Source: Hyperoodon ampullatus
Taxonomy: Eukaryota; Chordata; Mammalia; Artiodactyla; Ziphiidae
Direction of reading: 5' to 3'
Length of the DNA: 64,000 nt
Assembly: GCA_949752795.1 (NCBI GenBank)
Contig: OX457060.1
Coordinates: 108,326,949 to 108,390,948, forward strand
Below, one piece after another: positions 36,295 to 49,188 of this stretch (positions are counted from its first letter, which is position 1; each line of letters starts with the position of its first letter). A program made the translations under genes and the position numbers. The notes below the pieces were generated by a model that saw only the letters and a list, made by a program, of their open reading frames with translations, did not search any database and was not told where the DNA came from.

Positions 36295-36535
36295 TAATAG
36301 CTAACATTTAATGAGAACTTGCTATGTGTCAGGTCCTGTGCTAGTTAATTTACATGACTTACTTAAGGCTCACTGAAACAGGTGAAGTAGGTATTTTTCA
36401 TATCATGTCTATTTTATAAAAGAATAAACTGAAGCTTATAGAGGTTAAGTAAATTGCACATGCTCCTCCAGTAGTAAGTCCCAAAGTTGGAATTTTGAAT
36501 CCAAGCACTCTCCCTCCAGAGGCACTACTCTCTAT
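36295..36535 (+). repeat. MIR SINE, nearly complete
   Basis: The best MIR in the window: CTAACATTTAATGAGAACTT, GCTATGTGTCAGGTCCTGTG, ATTTACATGACTTACTTAA, AGAGGTTAAGTAAATTGCAC and GAATCCAAGCACTCTCCCTC in order. Confidence 0.92.
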
Positions 36536-36994
36536 GAGCTTATATTTTACAGAGTAAAATTATAGGTGGAAAAGTCCCTTTGTTACCAAATAAAATAGTT
36601 TAGCTCGTAGTCTTGTTCATTGAAGATTCATTTATATCTTCATAGAAGTAAGCTTCAGAAGTATCTTTAGACACAGTCATGATTTTCAAAACTCGACTTG
36701 GAGCTACTTAACTTGAACCTAATTTTGACTCTTGACCAGTTCATTTAAGAACTAGATTGAGGTCATTGAGGGCAGGAACTTTATCAGTATCATTGAATGT
36801 CAACAATAAATGTTTGTTACTACAAAAATAATTTTTCCCCTACCTCCTTGTACTTATTCAGAATACTCCTGTACTGTTTTAGTAAGAAAGAAAGCTTCAA
36901 AGATGTAGTTGCCTGTCTTATGTGGTAGGGTATATGGACATACGTACAAGGAATCTAAGAACTGAATCGAGTTACTGAGTAAATACATTATAAG
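36536..36994. other. Unique DNA, nothing recognised
   Basis: A tail resembling an L2 end (GAGGGCAGGAACTTTATCAG...AATAAATGTTTGTTACTAC) occurs at about 36760-36825; otherwise nothing. Confidence 0.5.
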
Positions 36995-37005
36995 AGATGT
37001 GCCTG

Positions 37006-37212
37006 GGGGCTTCCCTGGTGGCGCAGTGGTTGAGAGTCTGTCTGCCGGTGCAGGGGACGCGGGTTCGTTCCCCGGTCTGGGAGGATCCCGCGTGCCGTGG
37101 AGCGGCTGGTCCCGTGGGCCATGGCTGCTGGGCCTGCGCATCCGGAGCCTGTGCTCCGCAACGGGAGAGGCCTCAGCGGTGAGAGGCCCGTGTACCGCAA
37201 AAAAAAAAAAAA
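37006..37212 (+). mobile_element. CHR SINE, short form, youngest-looking
   Basis: Full-length copy with A-box region TGGCGCAGTGGTTGAGAGT, B-box GGGTTCGTTCC at 37061-37071, and body ending GGCCCGTGTACCGC plus a pure poly(A) of about 15. The target duplication AGATGTGCCTG (36995-37005) / AGATGTGTCTG (37213-37223) has one difference. CpG dinucleotides are better preserved than in the other copies, suggesting recent insertion. Confidence 0.97.
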
Positions 37213-37223
37213 AGATGTGTCTG

Positions 37224-39255
37224 TTTGTGGAAGCTGGCTAGGACATGGTTCTGTTTTATATACTGGAAAGCCCTTTTCTACCCACACTAATTCTATAGGT
37301 GGTATTGGGATAAGGGGTCTGAAAAATAATTAAGACCTTGTTATCTATATGGAGTTAATAACTCTATAGAATTTAATAATCAAGCAGTAGATCCTATAAA
37401 AAGTTAGTTTTCACATTGAAAGAATACAATGAGTAGATAAGGTCCATAATTGAACAGTTGTACTTTAGTCTTCCCTGAAGTCCTTCAAAATTTTAAATTG
37501 ATGCTTGTTTGGTACCTAACTGAATAAAGAGAATATCTGTGTACTGAAGGGGTAAAAATAGGACTTGTAGGTTTGTAACTTGGGGGAAAAAATACATATG
37601 AAAAAGCTTAAATCCCTGAAAAGATACTTGGAAAATTATGATACTATGATAGGATTGCTCCAAAGCCTGGTTCCCTCTTTGACAAGATGAAACAAACAAG
37701 AAATAAGAGGCAAATTGTCTGACAAGAGAATGACTTTCTCCAAATACTTATTCAGTTTAAAACATTTAAACAGATACTAGAACAAAAGTAGTTACTGTGT
37801 CTTGGTTTCATAGTGTCAGTTATCTTCAAGATATATGATAGTAAAAAATAATTATAAATGTTACACATTAGTACAGGGTGAGTTTAGGCAAATTCCATGC
37901 ATTTAAACTTTACTGCAATTATAGAAAAATTTTTTGCTATTTTTTCAGAGGTGCACTTTTGGACAAAAGGTATAATTATTGTTAATATCAGCACTTTAAA
38001 ACTCTAATCAGATTCAATTCTAATTCTAAAAGAAACTTTTCAATATAATTTTAGTTTTAAGTTAAAATAAGTTGCTCCTTTTAGCTATTATCCTTGTGGG
38101 GCTTTTTTTGAACATTTGAATTTCCTGAGTTGTAAATATTTATACATAATTAATAACGTTAGAATTGACCTATTTTTACTTATGAGATAACAGAAGAGTG
38201 AGAAAATAATGTGACCTAGTAAGCTGGCGATTGTTTCTCTCATATCACAAAGCACTATCTTAACAAAGAACAGAGAAGCATGTTTGAGACTTCGACATTT
38301 TAAACAATGAGATAAAATTGCAGCTTAAAATTTTTTAATTATAGTAAAGATTGATTTTTTTTAGTTTAATTGTCATCTTTAATAAACTTCTGCAGAGTAT
38401 GATAAAACGTACTCTGCAGAAGTAAAAAATTCAGTGATGATTTTAGAATGACTCACTCCTTCACCTTGGACAAGTATAAAATCTCTTTGATATTCATTGA
38501 GTAAAAGTTCATACAAATTTCTGGATTTCTATGCTTTCTAAGTTTATTTTAACAAAAAGTGCCAAGCATAACACAAAATTGAATAATAAGGCAAACAGTG
38601 CTGGTCTACAATATAAATATACACATGTAAATTAATACTTAAAAAGTATTTGTTGTCACATAATTATAATTTCAGTTGATATATGAATGGAAACCCCTCC
38701 CTTAAAAATTGTGAGAATTAACAAACACACATCTATATATATAAGAAGTTCAAGAATAGGCCAAAGTTTCTTTGGGGATAGAGGGAGAAATAATTGTTAC
38801 ATCTGGGAGAGGGGATACTGACCGAGAAAGAGCATAGTGTTGAAGTATTTTATCTTTATCTGCCTATATACTTAGGTCTACTCATTTATAAAAGAAATTA
38901 AGCTGTACATTTAAGGTTTGGACATTTAATTGCATATGTCTTGTAATTAAAATGAAGAAAAAATCAGCATCCTGTGTGTGTAGAGCATAGGCATAAAAGC
39001 AGTACTCCCTCCAGTCCATATAATGTCTATGTGGAATTAGGCAGGGCACTCTTTCTGGACAGAGTCAACTTCTTGGGTACAAAGTGTGGCTAAGAGAAAA
39101 GGGCAGAGTTTCAGCCCCCATTCACTTGCAAGAGACTATGGAATAGTATATCTGCAGTGCTGCATAAAATAAATATTATAGAGGAAGAAACATAAAAACA
39201 TAGGTTTTCTTGAGTTTAATCACATCTTAAAGTTTGATGAAAATTATTCCATATC
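37224..39255. other. 2 kb repeat-free block
   Basis: No named repeat and no gene. Contains the perfect 14-bp inverted repeat at 38386-38423. Confidence 0.5.
38386..38423. repeat. Perfect 14-bp inverted repeat
   Basis: ACTTCTGCAGAGTA (38386-38399) and TACTCTGCAGAAGT (38410-38423) are exact reverse complements separated by 10 nt. Surrounding DNA is AT-rich and shows no transposon ends I can name. Confidence 0.93.
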
Positions 39256-39266
39256 AAAATGTTTTA

Positions 39267-39359
39267 GGGGCTTCCCTGGTGGCTCAGTGGTTAAAACCTG
39301 CACACAGCAACAAAGACCCAATGCAGCCAAAGATAAATAAATAAATAAATATTAAAAAG
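39267..39359 (+). mobile_element. Internally deleted CHR SINE (93 bp)
   Basis: Keeps the 5' end GGGGCTTCCCTGGTGGCTCAG, with the A-box GGTTAA, then jumps directly to the distal part of the long CHR form (CCTGCACACAGCAACAAAG, CAATGCAGCC) and an (ATAA)n tail. The B-box and central body are missing. A perfect 11-bp duplication AAAATGTTTTA flanks it (39256-39266 and 39360-39370), so one insertion event produced the present ends. Confidence 0.93.
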
Positions 39360-39370
39360 AAAATGTTTTA

Positions 39371-41019
39371 AAATCAGTAAAAGGAAAATATTTTTAATTT
39401 TAATATGCAAACTTTGACCTATGTAGTTAACTGTTATTCACTATTTGCTCAGAAAAAGGGATGCATATAGATTATAATTTTCTTCATGAGACTGACATGA
39501 TCAATAATCTATTTGATTAGTGACCATAGAGAAATTATTTTTATCCATACCACTCACAAATCAATTCTTTAACAATAAGTCTTGCAATTAAATAAGATAT
39601 ATTTAAAGTAAGAATAACCAGAAAACAATGAGTAATTAAATTGATTGTTTTTGTTGTTGGAATTTAAAAACTCAGATTATATATTTGGAGAATTGCTGTG
39701 GAAATTTGTGGTTGGAACAATCTTGGAAACATCCCTTCATAGAACAAAAATATTTTGAGCTACCTTTGGATAATTCATCTCAGAAATTATAATAGGAGGA
39801 AATCTGGGGTTTTCTTTCTAGCAATAATTTCTGTGATCTTGGCCTGCTTCTCTGGAGATCTTGGGTATGAAGCTCTATATAATGTGTTGGTCAAGACTGA
39901 CAAGCAGATTCTATCGTGTTGAGTGAGAGTACATTCATTGCTGGATCCTCCTAGATTAGTTTGTTTTCCAAATGTAGTACTTCCATTTCAGAGAATAAAG
40001 AAGCATGCTATGCATATGTTTGTATTTGTTAGATTTGTTTACTTGAAATGTGTTCTAAGTAATGGGCTTGAGTAATTTAAGTAATTAAATTGCTTAAACT
40101 TGAATAAATTAAAACTTCAGTGGATGAATTGTGAATTCCCTGAAAAAAGATATAGAAGATCTAAAAAATTTAGAAATTAGCATTCCCATTTGCATGACGG
40201 TGATGAAATTTATGAACTACGTTGTCAATATCCTGACTTTGAAAAGGTTTATATTTTTACTATTACTCCATTTTGGAATTTAGATTTAATAATGTACAAA
40301 TTTAATAAACATGAGAGTTGGTAATTGGGTGGCTTTAGTCACTGAATTGACTATCAATTTACTATTTCTCCTATAACTTAGTTGTGTAATACTTCAGGAA
40401 TAGTTATTTTCACAAGTTCTACTTACTAACTCTGAAATTTAGCAAGAAATTGCTTCTATTAATTCCCTATTAATGGCTGTCTGTACATATAAAAATGTAT
40501 TACAGGATCTCTGGTTAGGTAACTCACAAATATCAAGGTTATTTATTTATTTTTTTTGCTATAAAGAGAAAGAGAAGAAAAATGTGGAAATTTTTCCCCT
40601 TCAGATAAAAAGAAGTTACTTTAAATTTTAAATTCCAAATATAGTTAAGCTACTGAAGTAAGAAGAAAATGAAATAATCTCATGATGGGCTATTTAACAG
40701 GAGATTTCATAAAATGGCTTGCTTTTAGGACTAAGGGAAAATGATTCTCTATTAGAAAAATCATTTTAAAAATTCATTTTGCATCAACAATTTGTTTACT
40801 ACTGCAAACCTGGAGGGGAAAAAATGTTTAAAATGTAAAGTGAAAGTACAGAACACAGTTATTTGGAGACAAATAAATAATAGATGTAAAAAGGTTTTGT
40901 AAACTGTCAACTGCTCTAGTAAAATTACCTTTCAATAGCCATAATAATGTTTATTACCTAAAAACCATAATTATCTTCATTGAGAAATCAAATAATTATT
41001 TATCATCTATCTTGAGCAA
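39371..41019. other. Unique AT-rich DNA, nothing recognised
   Basis: No gene or named repeat is recognised. Confidence 0.5.
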
Positions 41020-41110
41020 AGGCATTGTGTTTTACTATGGGAATTAAGGGGTTATAAGAAAAAGCCTATGTCCTTCAAGGACTTACAGTATAATTAGGAA
41101 GAAAGAGCAT
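41020..41110 (+). repeat. Old dispersed repeat, family uncertain
   Basis: The block TGTCCTTCAAGGACTTACAG resembles the 'gccctcaaggagcttacagtct' segment of a common ancient mammalian repeat. Confidence 0.4.
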
Positions 41111-44100
41111 ATAAAAAGAAGGCACATGATAATAAAGAGTTATATATGTGAACTGCCAAAGAAGTAGAAGAGGCAATAAATTCTGTAGGAAATCTGAGTT
41201 GGGGAACATGATGAAATTAAGTTATTGGTGTCCCTATGCAAATCAATTCTAAATTGTTTTACCTTAAAAAACAGAGTTAAGAGTATGGTCAGTCAAAAGA
41301 AAGGTCACTTATTACAACCATTTATTTTTCCACCTCATATGCTGTTCTTTTCCTATGGAAAACCCATGCCCTCTTGTGGACAGGACTATTGGTTTTAAGA
41401 ATTTCAAAGGTGACCCCATTTTTTCCCCTAATATCAGTAAGCATATGTTGGAAGAGGAGTCGGTACTGTCAGTATCAGATGGTTTTTAGTATCTTAAATG
41501 TCACTGAATTAATATTTTTAAAAGAATTAATTTTTTACACAGCTACATAGGCATAATCCCAGATTCTAGGATTTTCTAAGACACTGAAAGGATTTTCTGT
41601 GTAATTGTGATTTCCTGTTTGAAATTTCTAAAAACAATTATATAGCCATGTAGTATTTCAAGATTATATGAAGGTGTAAGGTAAGAATAAGACAGCTACT
41701 CTTTCCATGTGCTCATTTCAGTGCTTACAATCACAAATCTCTAGACTTTGGACATCTATTTTCCACTTTTCTTAGAAAAGCAAACCTAAAGCAAATCTAA
41801 ATATCTGCTACCTTCCTAAAATGGTCAAGACTTTATAGGATGCGAGTCACGAGGAAAATTTTCTCTTGAGATATATGTTTTAAAAATGGCATGAAATATT
41901 TCCATTTGTAAAAGTCTGTATCTCTTAAGACTTATAAGAGATGGGTACTAGGACTGATACCTCAGGTCTCAATGTCTAAGGACCTAAAGTTTTTAGTAAT
42001 TTGTTTGTTTTGGGGGTGTTCATTGACATTGCTGTTTTTACTTTGTGATTCTATTTGATAAATAGTTACATTATCCAAACTATTTATTTCTATGTATTAC
42101 TTTATATTCCAGTCACATTGCAATGAAAGCCTGAATTTAACATTTTTAAGCAAACAACATAGACTGACTAGCAGCCCTCATTAAACTCTCTACTCCTAAG
42201 TACTTATCTTTTAAAAAAGAAGGAAAAAAAAAACATTCATTGCACTTGACATTATCTACATCATTTGATACAAAGAGAAAGTCACACGTTCTCTCTCCTT
42301 AAAGGATACACTAGATAATATCTATCATATGACCCGAAGTTTACAGGCAGAAAGCATTTTACATTGGTTTCTTATTCAAATTTTAGAGATTTTTCACAAG
42401 CAATTTATGTAGGTACAAGCTTCTTAAAATGTCCTTTGGGCACATCTGTCTTCCCAATTTCATCATTTCAGCTGAATATAATACCCGTGTCCCCAGGTAA
42501 AAGTCATGATGCAATTCCATCAGACAGTTGCTGTAGTTTGCGCAGTGTGGGTGTGAGAGCTAATTTTGTCCTTAGATTCAGAAGCTTCATTAACAGTCTT
42601 AACACATTCACTGCAGCTTTCTAAACCTCTCAGGCTTTAACACTTACACTACTGCAGAACTGGGGGGAAAGAAAAATAAAATGATACCCTTGTTTTGAAA
42701 ACACATCCCTCTGATTGGCAACAATTACAGCTCTTTTGTCCTCTTTCAAATCTGAGATCCAACAGTGTCATGTTATGGAAGCCCTTCAGCAATGCACAAT
42801 TAATACTATGAGAAAAGTACTTTTTACACGTACACAAACACACACAAAAATTTTGTCCAAACATAAATAAAAAAGAAACAAGGCCAAAACTTGATTATAG
42901 GAATTTTGTATAGCTACAAAAGAGCATTTTAAAAAAAGTGATCCTTTGTTACTACATTTTAAAAATCTTAATTCCATATTACTTTAATTACTCAATATTA
43001 ATATTAATTTCTCAGATTTCAGTGATTAATATTCCTCCAAAATGCTGTCTGGCTTTTAAGTGGAAACATTTACCAATGTCTAACCTTTGATTCTCAATAC
43101 CTGTAGTCAATGATTATGCCAGTAAGGACATATAGTTGTTGTATTATACAGATATTGAGGAAGAAAAATGCAAATTATTTCCTTAGCAATTACAGCAAGC
43201 TTTGTCAGACTCACTCAAATGGATATACTGGCGTGATACTAAAGAAAACACTGCCATACTTGTGTGGCATTCTACCTATCGATTTACTAGCAATATACCA
43301 TAGTTCATACTGTGTCCAATTTAACTAGTCTAAACTTTGGGCTTCAGATATGAAAAACACCACAGATGGTTAATGAGAAATTATATAAATTACAATTTAT
43401 ATATATTAATATTTCAACAATTAAAACTTTTCAAGATGGGAGAGAATATGTATGGAGAAATCAGCAACTGCTTATTTTAATTCTTTATGTCTAGGTTGTT
43501 CATTTTCTTAGACAACATAATGAAACCTCCAGCTATGCAAAGTCATATTTTTAATGGACATACTCAGGATTTCTACATTGTGTTAAAGTTTTAAACAGAA
43601 AAAGTCATTGGGTTTTACTTAGGGGGGCACTAATCTAAAAATCTAGGAAATATCTTAGAAATAGGCTCAAGTATTAATTTAAAAAATGGAATAAAGCAAT
43701 TTCAGACATATCTACAGTGAAAGTTATGAAAACAGGAAGCATGCCATTCATATTTAAACATTATGTAATGACATATGAATAACCAAGGACATAAAGAGAT
43801 TGGATCATAGAGACAAAGAGTTCCATTCATTCTGTGTTGTACACTTTAACACAAAGTAATTTAGTTGTTTGCATGACAATGACACATATTAGAATACACT
43901 ATATAATCTGATCTCACCACACCTGATTCTCTAGCAAAACATTCTAAGGAATTAACACTTAAATTGAGGGAAAAATGATTTTTGAAAACACATTTTAGAA
44001 AAGTTAAGCATATAAAAATGTCACTTATTAAAGAACCACGCATAACCCTTCTTTTGTTTTTCTTCTGAAGTTTAAGAAGTTCTGGAAATTCTACTCAAAA

Positions 44101-45584
44101 TACACTATTTGAGGAGTTCTTTTTAACAAGGGTATCAGGAGACTTGACTCCACTCATGAGAGGAGATAAATATGTCATAATATGATTGTCATCAGCCCTA
44201 TCATCTACTTTGCTGAGCACCTGTGAAGTGCAGTATTCTACAGCATTCTATGGGAATCATGTTCTCTCTTTATAGGACACCTTAAACTCATATACAAATT
44301 TATTATGGAAAGTGGATTATATGTAAATGATATTAAGTTACATGTAAATGTAGTCTCTACTCATGCCCAGGTAAACTGAAGGTTTAGGGATCATCTTCTA
44401 TAGTTTATTTATTTTAGTCCTATGGATTATTTCTTTCTCAAGCATTTTTGGTGACTGCTAGCACAAATACTAGCATACAAATGGTAGCAGACATTAAGAA
44501 ATTGAAGGGAAATTTATAGGAGAAAATATTAAAATGAGAAAATTATATTTATAATCTCATCCTCTCCCTCCACCCACTCCCACCCCACACCACCAAGCAG
44601 TGGGAAAGACTAATATTATTCCATTTTAGCAGCTGTATATCTACGACCTAGCCTATGTTCTTTGTAATTATAGGTTCAGAAGTAAAGGGAAGAACTATTT
44701 GGAGGTGTTCCCTTTTGATTGGCAAGGATAGCAGTGGCTATGTCTACGTTAACAGCCAGTTTGACGAGAATAGAGATATGTGAGAATTCCTGAAACGCAG
44801 GCTTCTTGTGGTGTAGTCTGGACAATGTCTTACTTTCCCTGTTCACTGTGCCTATAATATATAGTTCTCATCTCAATGGAGATACCCATCATAGTTTTAT
44901 TAATAAAAGGGGAAGACCTCAAATTCTTCCTTTGATAATCCCTTTCTTCCTATGGAATCTTCATTTCCTTGTTTCTTATTCCAGCAACCTGACTTTTGTT
45001 TCCACTTTCTCCTTTATGTGGCTTTTCGACCTCTGGTTTCTTGATCCTGATCTTTCCCAGATACTGATTAGATTAAACCTGGTCAGAAAAAGGACCAAAA
45101 TCTTCCCTCAACAATAAGCCTGGTGTCTAAAAGAGGTCTGGGAGGTACCAGGTGCCAATTTTTACTATCAACACATTTCTCTGTTACAGTGGATCTGGTA
45201 TTTTCTATTTCTATAATGAGTTAATTAAAAACAAATGGTAGCTAATATGAGGTCTCCATATATATGAATGTTGCCAAGTAAGAACTCTTAAATAAATGTC
45301 AACTATATATCATTTTATAAAAGAGGGTATTTTAACACCAAAGAAATAAGAAGACAATCTCAGAATAACATATGTAATCTTTATAAAAGGAGCATTATGT
45401 GAAACTTACAAATAATTTTACTCATTTTCTTGTACATCTATGGAACCTTCTCCAGAGGTTCTGATCTGATCTAGAGACCAGTAATTGGGAACCACTGGCA
45501 TAGTGTTTTGTATACTTGGGTTACAGTTCATAACATAATAGAAAGTATCTGGACAAGAAATCATGATGCTTCAGAGCAATGATC
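41111..45584. other. 4.5 kb of unique DNA, no gene recognised
   Basis: No firm repeat or gene. 44.55-45.12 kb has a 103-codon open frame (44806-45117), hydrophobic and Phe/Leu-rich, without a recognisable domain. A possible hAT-MITE end (GGGAACCACTGGCATAG) occurs at about 45430-45500. Confidence 0.45.
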
Positions 45585-45700
45585 CTCAGGGTCTTCATTT
45601 GAAAATGAGGTTAAAACATCTATTATTCATGTCTTCTGAGATAAGTAAAGGAGAAAATATATGTAAAAGATTCCTATAAATAATAGAATACTTTGTTAAA
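45585..45700 (-). repeat. Possible antisense MIR
   Basis: GTCTTCATTTGAAAATGAGG and the following 'ttaaaacatct' resemble the reversed MIR core 'cctcatctgtaaaatgggg'. Weak. Confidence 0.35.
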
Positions 45701-46660
45701 GTAATCCACTTAGTTATTAGTGTTGAGGATACTGGTCATATTCTTAGAAATCTCTGTTGTACTTTGTGTCCTTTTGATAGATCGACTACAAAGGAAACAA
45801 AAATATTTTTACTTCAGGGTCTACTTGAATCTTTAGAGTGCAGAGTAGGAAATTAAACTACAGTATAATAATCTGCTGCTGAATCTTTAAAAACAGCCTA
45901 ATTCCAGCTACTATAGATCTCATATGCTTCTGGAACAATCAGAAGTCAATAACATAAATCAAAGGAAAATCAGTAAATTGGTTGCTTTGAATTTGAAGGC
46001 CCTCCACTACCCACACCTTCATCCCAAACTCTGAAGTGATATGGGTGGTAAGGAGGCCTGGTATCACAGCTCTATAACAGAGTCTTCACTGAAAGGTGGA
46101 CTCTCCTGAACTAATATTTTTAGACTAAATATTGACATCTCCTGATCCACACCATATTTTCTATGTCTCCCTTAGATCTACACTCTTATGATTATCCCCA
46201 AAATATGATATGTGAATATTTACATATATTAAGCACAGAAGAGGAAGCAACTTAACGATTCCCTTCTATTTTGGATTTATGCAAGGAACTGACACATCTT
46301 CATGATGCCATTTATACTAGAGAACTATAAAAAAAATCCTAAATACTCAGAGGTGTGAGTAGAATGTATTTATTTTGGCCATATACATCCTCATTCCATA
46401 CTTCATAGATGTTTTTAGTTAGTCATTCTCCAATAAGCTAGGTCTCTAAAATAGAATTTTTATTTACTAAGTAGTACTTACTTGTTTTGAAAATTAATAT
46501 AAAATTTCTGATACATTAATAAAAGTGCTCCATGTTTTTTTAAAATAACTTTTTGTTTCTTTAGATACAATAAAGCAAGAGACATAGAGACAAAATTAAA
46601 AGAAGACAATAAATGTTTGGAAATTATAAAAGTGCTCTAAAGAAATATTACAATACACTC
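45701..46660. other. Unique DNA, nothing recognised
   Basis: No gene or named repeat is recognised. Confidence 0.5.
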
Positions 46661-46665
46661 AGTCT

Positions 46666-46844
46666 TCTCGGTGCTTTGTGACCACCTTGAGGGGTGGGAT
46701 AGGGAGGGTGGGAGGGAGGGAGACACAAGAGGGAAGAGATATGGGAACATATGTATATGTATAATTGATTCACTTTGTTATAAAGCAGAAACTAACACAC
46801 AATTGTAAAGCAACTATACACCAATAAAGATGTTAAAAAAAAAA
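46666..46844 (+). mobile_element. L1 3' UTR fragment
   Basis: Very short 5'-truncated L1: CTCGGTGCTTTGTGACCACC, the G-rich motif at 46691-46720, TGATTCACTTTGTTATAAAG, CACCAATAAAGATGTT and poly(A). TCTTCTC occurs just before and shortly after the unit, a possible short target duplication. Confidence 0.93.
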
Positions 46845-47879
46845 CTGCAATAATCTTCTCAGTTTTTCTGGGGGATAGGGATGTGTTACTCTGGTTGGGG
46901 GGAATTTAAAATGACGTGCTCACTTTAAACTCACTGTTCTGGTTCTGTATTGGAAAGAGTTTGCCTGGAAGTTGTCTTTTCTTCAGTGTTTTTAGTCAAT
47001 GACTACATTTTGACCTAATGGAGTTTTTGCTTCAAAATTAGCTGGTTCAACAAATTAATTTCAACATTTGAATATGGTCTCATTTTATTAATTAAAATTG
47101 TATGCATGTGTACATACGCCTCTTTATATATGAGATTCTGGTCTACAAAAGCAGCTTATCAACACTCATTTTCTTTGCTGAACATATTCAGCTGAGCCGT
47201 AGGGCTGGCAGATGAAAACTGGTCCTTGCCTTTAAGGAGCTCTCTCTCTTGAGCTCCCTTTCAAATCTCTTCCCAGATCCCTTCCTATTTGGAATCACTG
47301 GGCTGTTCAGAAATCAGTCTCAAGAAAAATGCCAATAATATCAACCAGTCTGCATTTGCTAAGTACATGCCCATTTTCAATGAAGGGATAACATACACTC
47401 ATATGGAAAGAGCACTAAGTACTCCATGAAGGGCGCAAAGAGGAAAGCCTCCTTGATTTTAGAGGAAGAAGAGTTTCCTGTAGGCTGCATTGGTCAAGTG
47501 AAGTCTCATCTTCCTTCAAAGGGTGTTTTTGTTCCATCCTCTGTTCCTCTGACAAGAACTGAGAGCTCTCTCTTGTGTATTCCAGGCAATACCCATTAAG
47601 CTACTGGACCATAAGCATCAGCAACATCACATTGTTTGAGGCATCCAGCACGGTCCACCTGCAGTTGAAACCTCTTCCAGTCTCTCAGCTGATTTGACCT
47701 AACCCTAATATGAGAGTAGATGTAACAACAGCACACCAAATGTGGAATGCAGCTTTTTTCCAGCCATAAGCCTTAATAGTATGGAAATAGACTGGAGCAC
47801 AATTTTTCAGTAACAGTTGACCAGCAGGATAAAGCCCACGTTTGTTTATCTTGTATGAATCAGTTCATGGTACCTTTAC
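46845..47879. other. Unique DNA, nothing recognised
   Basis: Slightly less AT-rich than average; no gene or named repeat is recognised. Confidence 0.5.
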
Positions 47880-48140
47880 TTTTCCATCTTTCCCTTTCAA
47901 GTCAGCTAATAAATATTTATGAGTGTCTCCTATGGTCAGACAGTTTATTAGACTCTTGGGTATACAGGAGTGTTCGGGACATAGTCCTTGTCTTTAACAG
48001 ACGTATTTCATTTGCAAAAAAAAAAAAAAGTTTATCATTACACAAAAAATTAAATAAATACATAAATTGTTTTCATTGGAAGATGAGTGCTATGAAGAAG
48101 ATGTCACAGGTAATTATGAAGGTTTCTATGGGGAGTTAAA
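47880..48140 (+). repeat. Old dispersed repeat with A-run, family uncertain
   Basis: GAGTGTCTCCTATGGTCAGAC, TTGGGTATACAGGAGTG and GATGAGTGCTATGAAGAAG follow the order of an ancient mammalian repeat ('actatgtgccaggca...ggatacagcagtg...tgctatgaag'). It is interrupted by an A-run at 48018-48031. Confidence 0.45.
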
Positions 48141-48706
48141 CACTTAGTGGAGTCACGAGTGGTGAGGAGGTAATTATGCAAAGATCTGCAACATGGGATG
48201 GGGCAGGGGGCGAAAGGCCCAAGCAAACTAAAGAGTCAGCTCAAGGCCCAAGGCTGTCAGCTCTTAGGAGTTTTCCCTAAAGCTCAGTTGCTTGGCTAGG
48301 ACTCCATTATCCTGTCTAGTTCTCCCTCACTGCTCCTTATTTTATTACAGCCATCTCGCTCAAAATTGAATGTACCACATAAAACCAAGAAGCCATGCAA
48401 AGGAGTCTCAGCATCACCTCCACCCCAGAAATGCCTGCTGCGCTCCTCTACCTCTCCACTGCTACATGTATATCCTTAGAGATAAATGCCGGCCTGGATG
48501 AAGCCAGAGTTCACTCCACCCCTTAAGTATTACAGATCAAATCCTTGTAAATAGTATAGTTACATCCAGAAAGACATGAAGTTTTGTTTGGTTTTGCTTT
48601 GTTTTTTGAACCAGAGATTGTGTATAAACCTTGGTCCACACGATCATAAGACTCCTAGTTGTATCCATAAAAGTTTGCATGCTAGTCAATGTTGGTCTAT
48701 CTTAGT
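48141..48706. other. Unique DNA, nothing recognised
   Basis: No gene or named repeat is recognised. Confidence 0.5.
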
Positions 48707-48721
48707 CTATTTAATAAATCT

Positions 48722-48935
48722 TTTTTTTTTTTTTTTTTTTTTTTGCGGTACGCGGGCCTCTCACTGTTGTGGCCTCTCCCGTTGCGGAGCACAGGCTCCG
48801 GATGCGCAGCTTCAACTGCCATGGCTCATGGGTCTAGCCGCTCCACGGCATTTGGGATCCCCCCGAACCGGGGCACGAACCCGTGTCCCCTGCATTGGCA
48901 GGCGGACTCTCAACCACTGCGCCACCAGGGAAGCC
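48722..48935 (-). mobile_element. CHR SINE, short form, antisense
   Basis: A T-run of about 24 (reversed tail), then GCGGTACGCGGGCCTCTCAC through to CCACCAGGGAAGCCC, the reversed SINE start. A perfect 15-bp duplication CTATTTAATAAATCT lies at 48707-48721 and 48936-48950. It is the only antisense CHR copy in the window. A 151-codon frame running across it is an artefact. Confidence 0.97.
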
Positions 48936-49188
48936 CTATTTAATAAATCTTATATTAGAAAGATTATAAGCAATGTAGTGTGGAGTATACAAAAACTGAT
49001 AAGACACTTCTTTTTCACTAAATTTCCATAGCATCTTACAATGGTGATAAAGTACATATAAAAATTACAAATTCATTAGGAAGTAACAGCACCATTGAAA
49101 GGGAATCAACAAAATATAATTAGAATTAGAATTTAAAAATATATTATTTTTCAGCTGGGGGACTAAAAATGGGGGAGATTATCTTCAA

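Noticed and set aside
44806..45117. 103-codon hydrophobic frame
   Set aside because: Phe/Leu-rich composition typical of T-rich DNA; no supporting feature.
48576..49031. 151-codon frame crossing a SINE
   Set aside because: The central part is antisense CHR SINE with a poly-Phe run from the tail; similar false frames recur at every SINE copy (23.8, 26.0, 37.0 kb).
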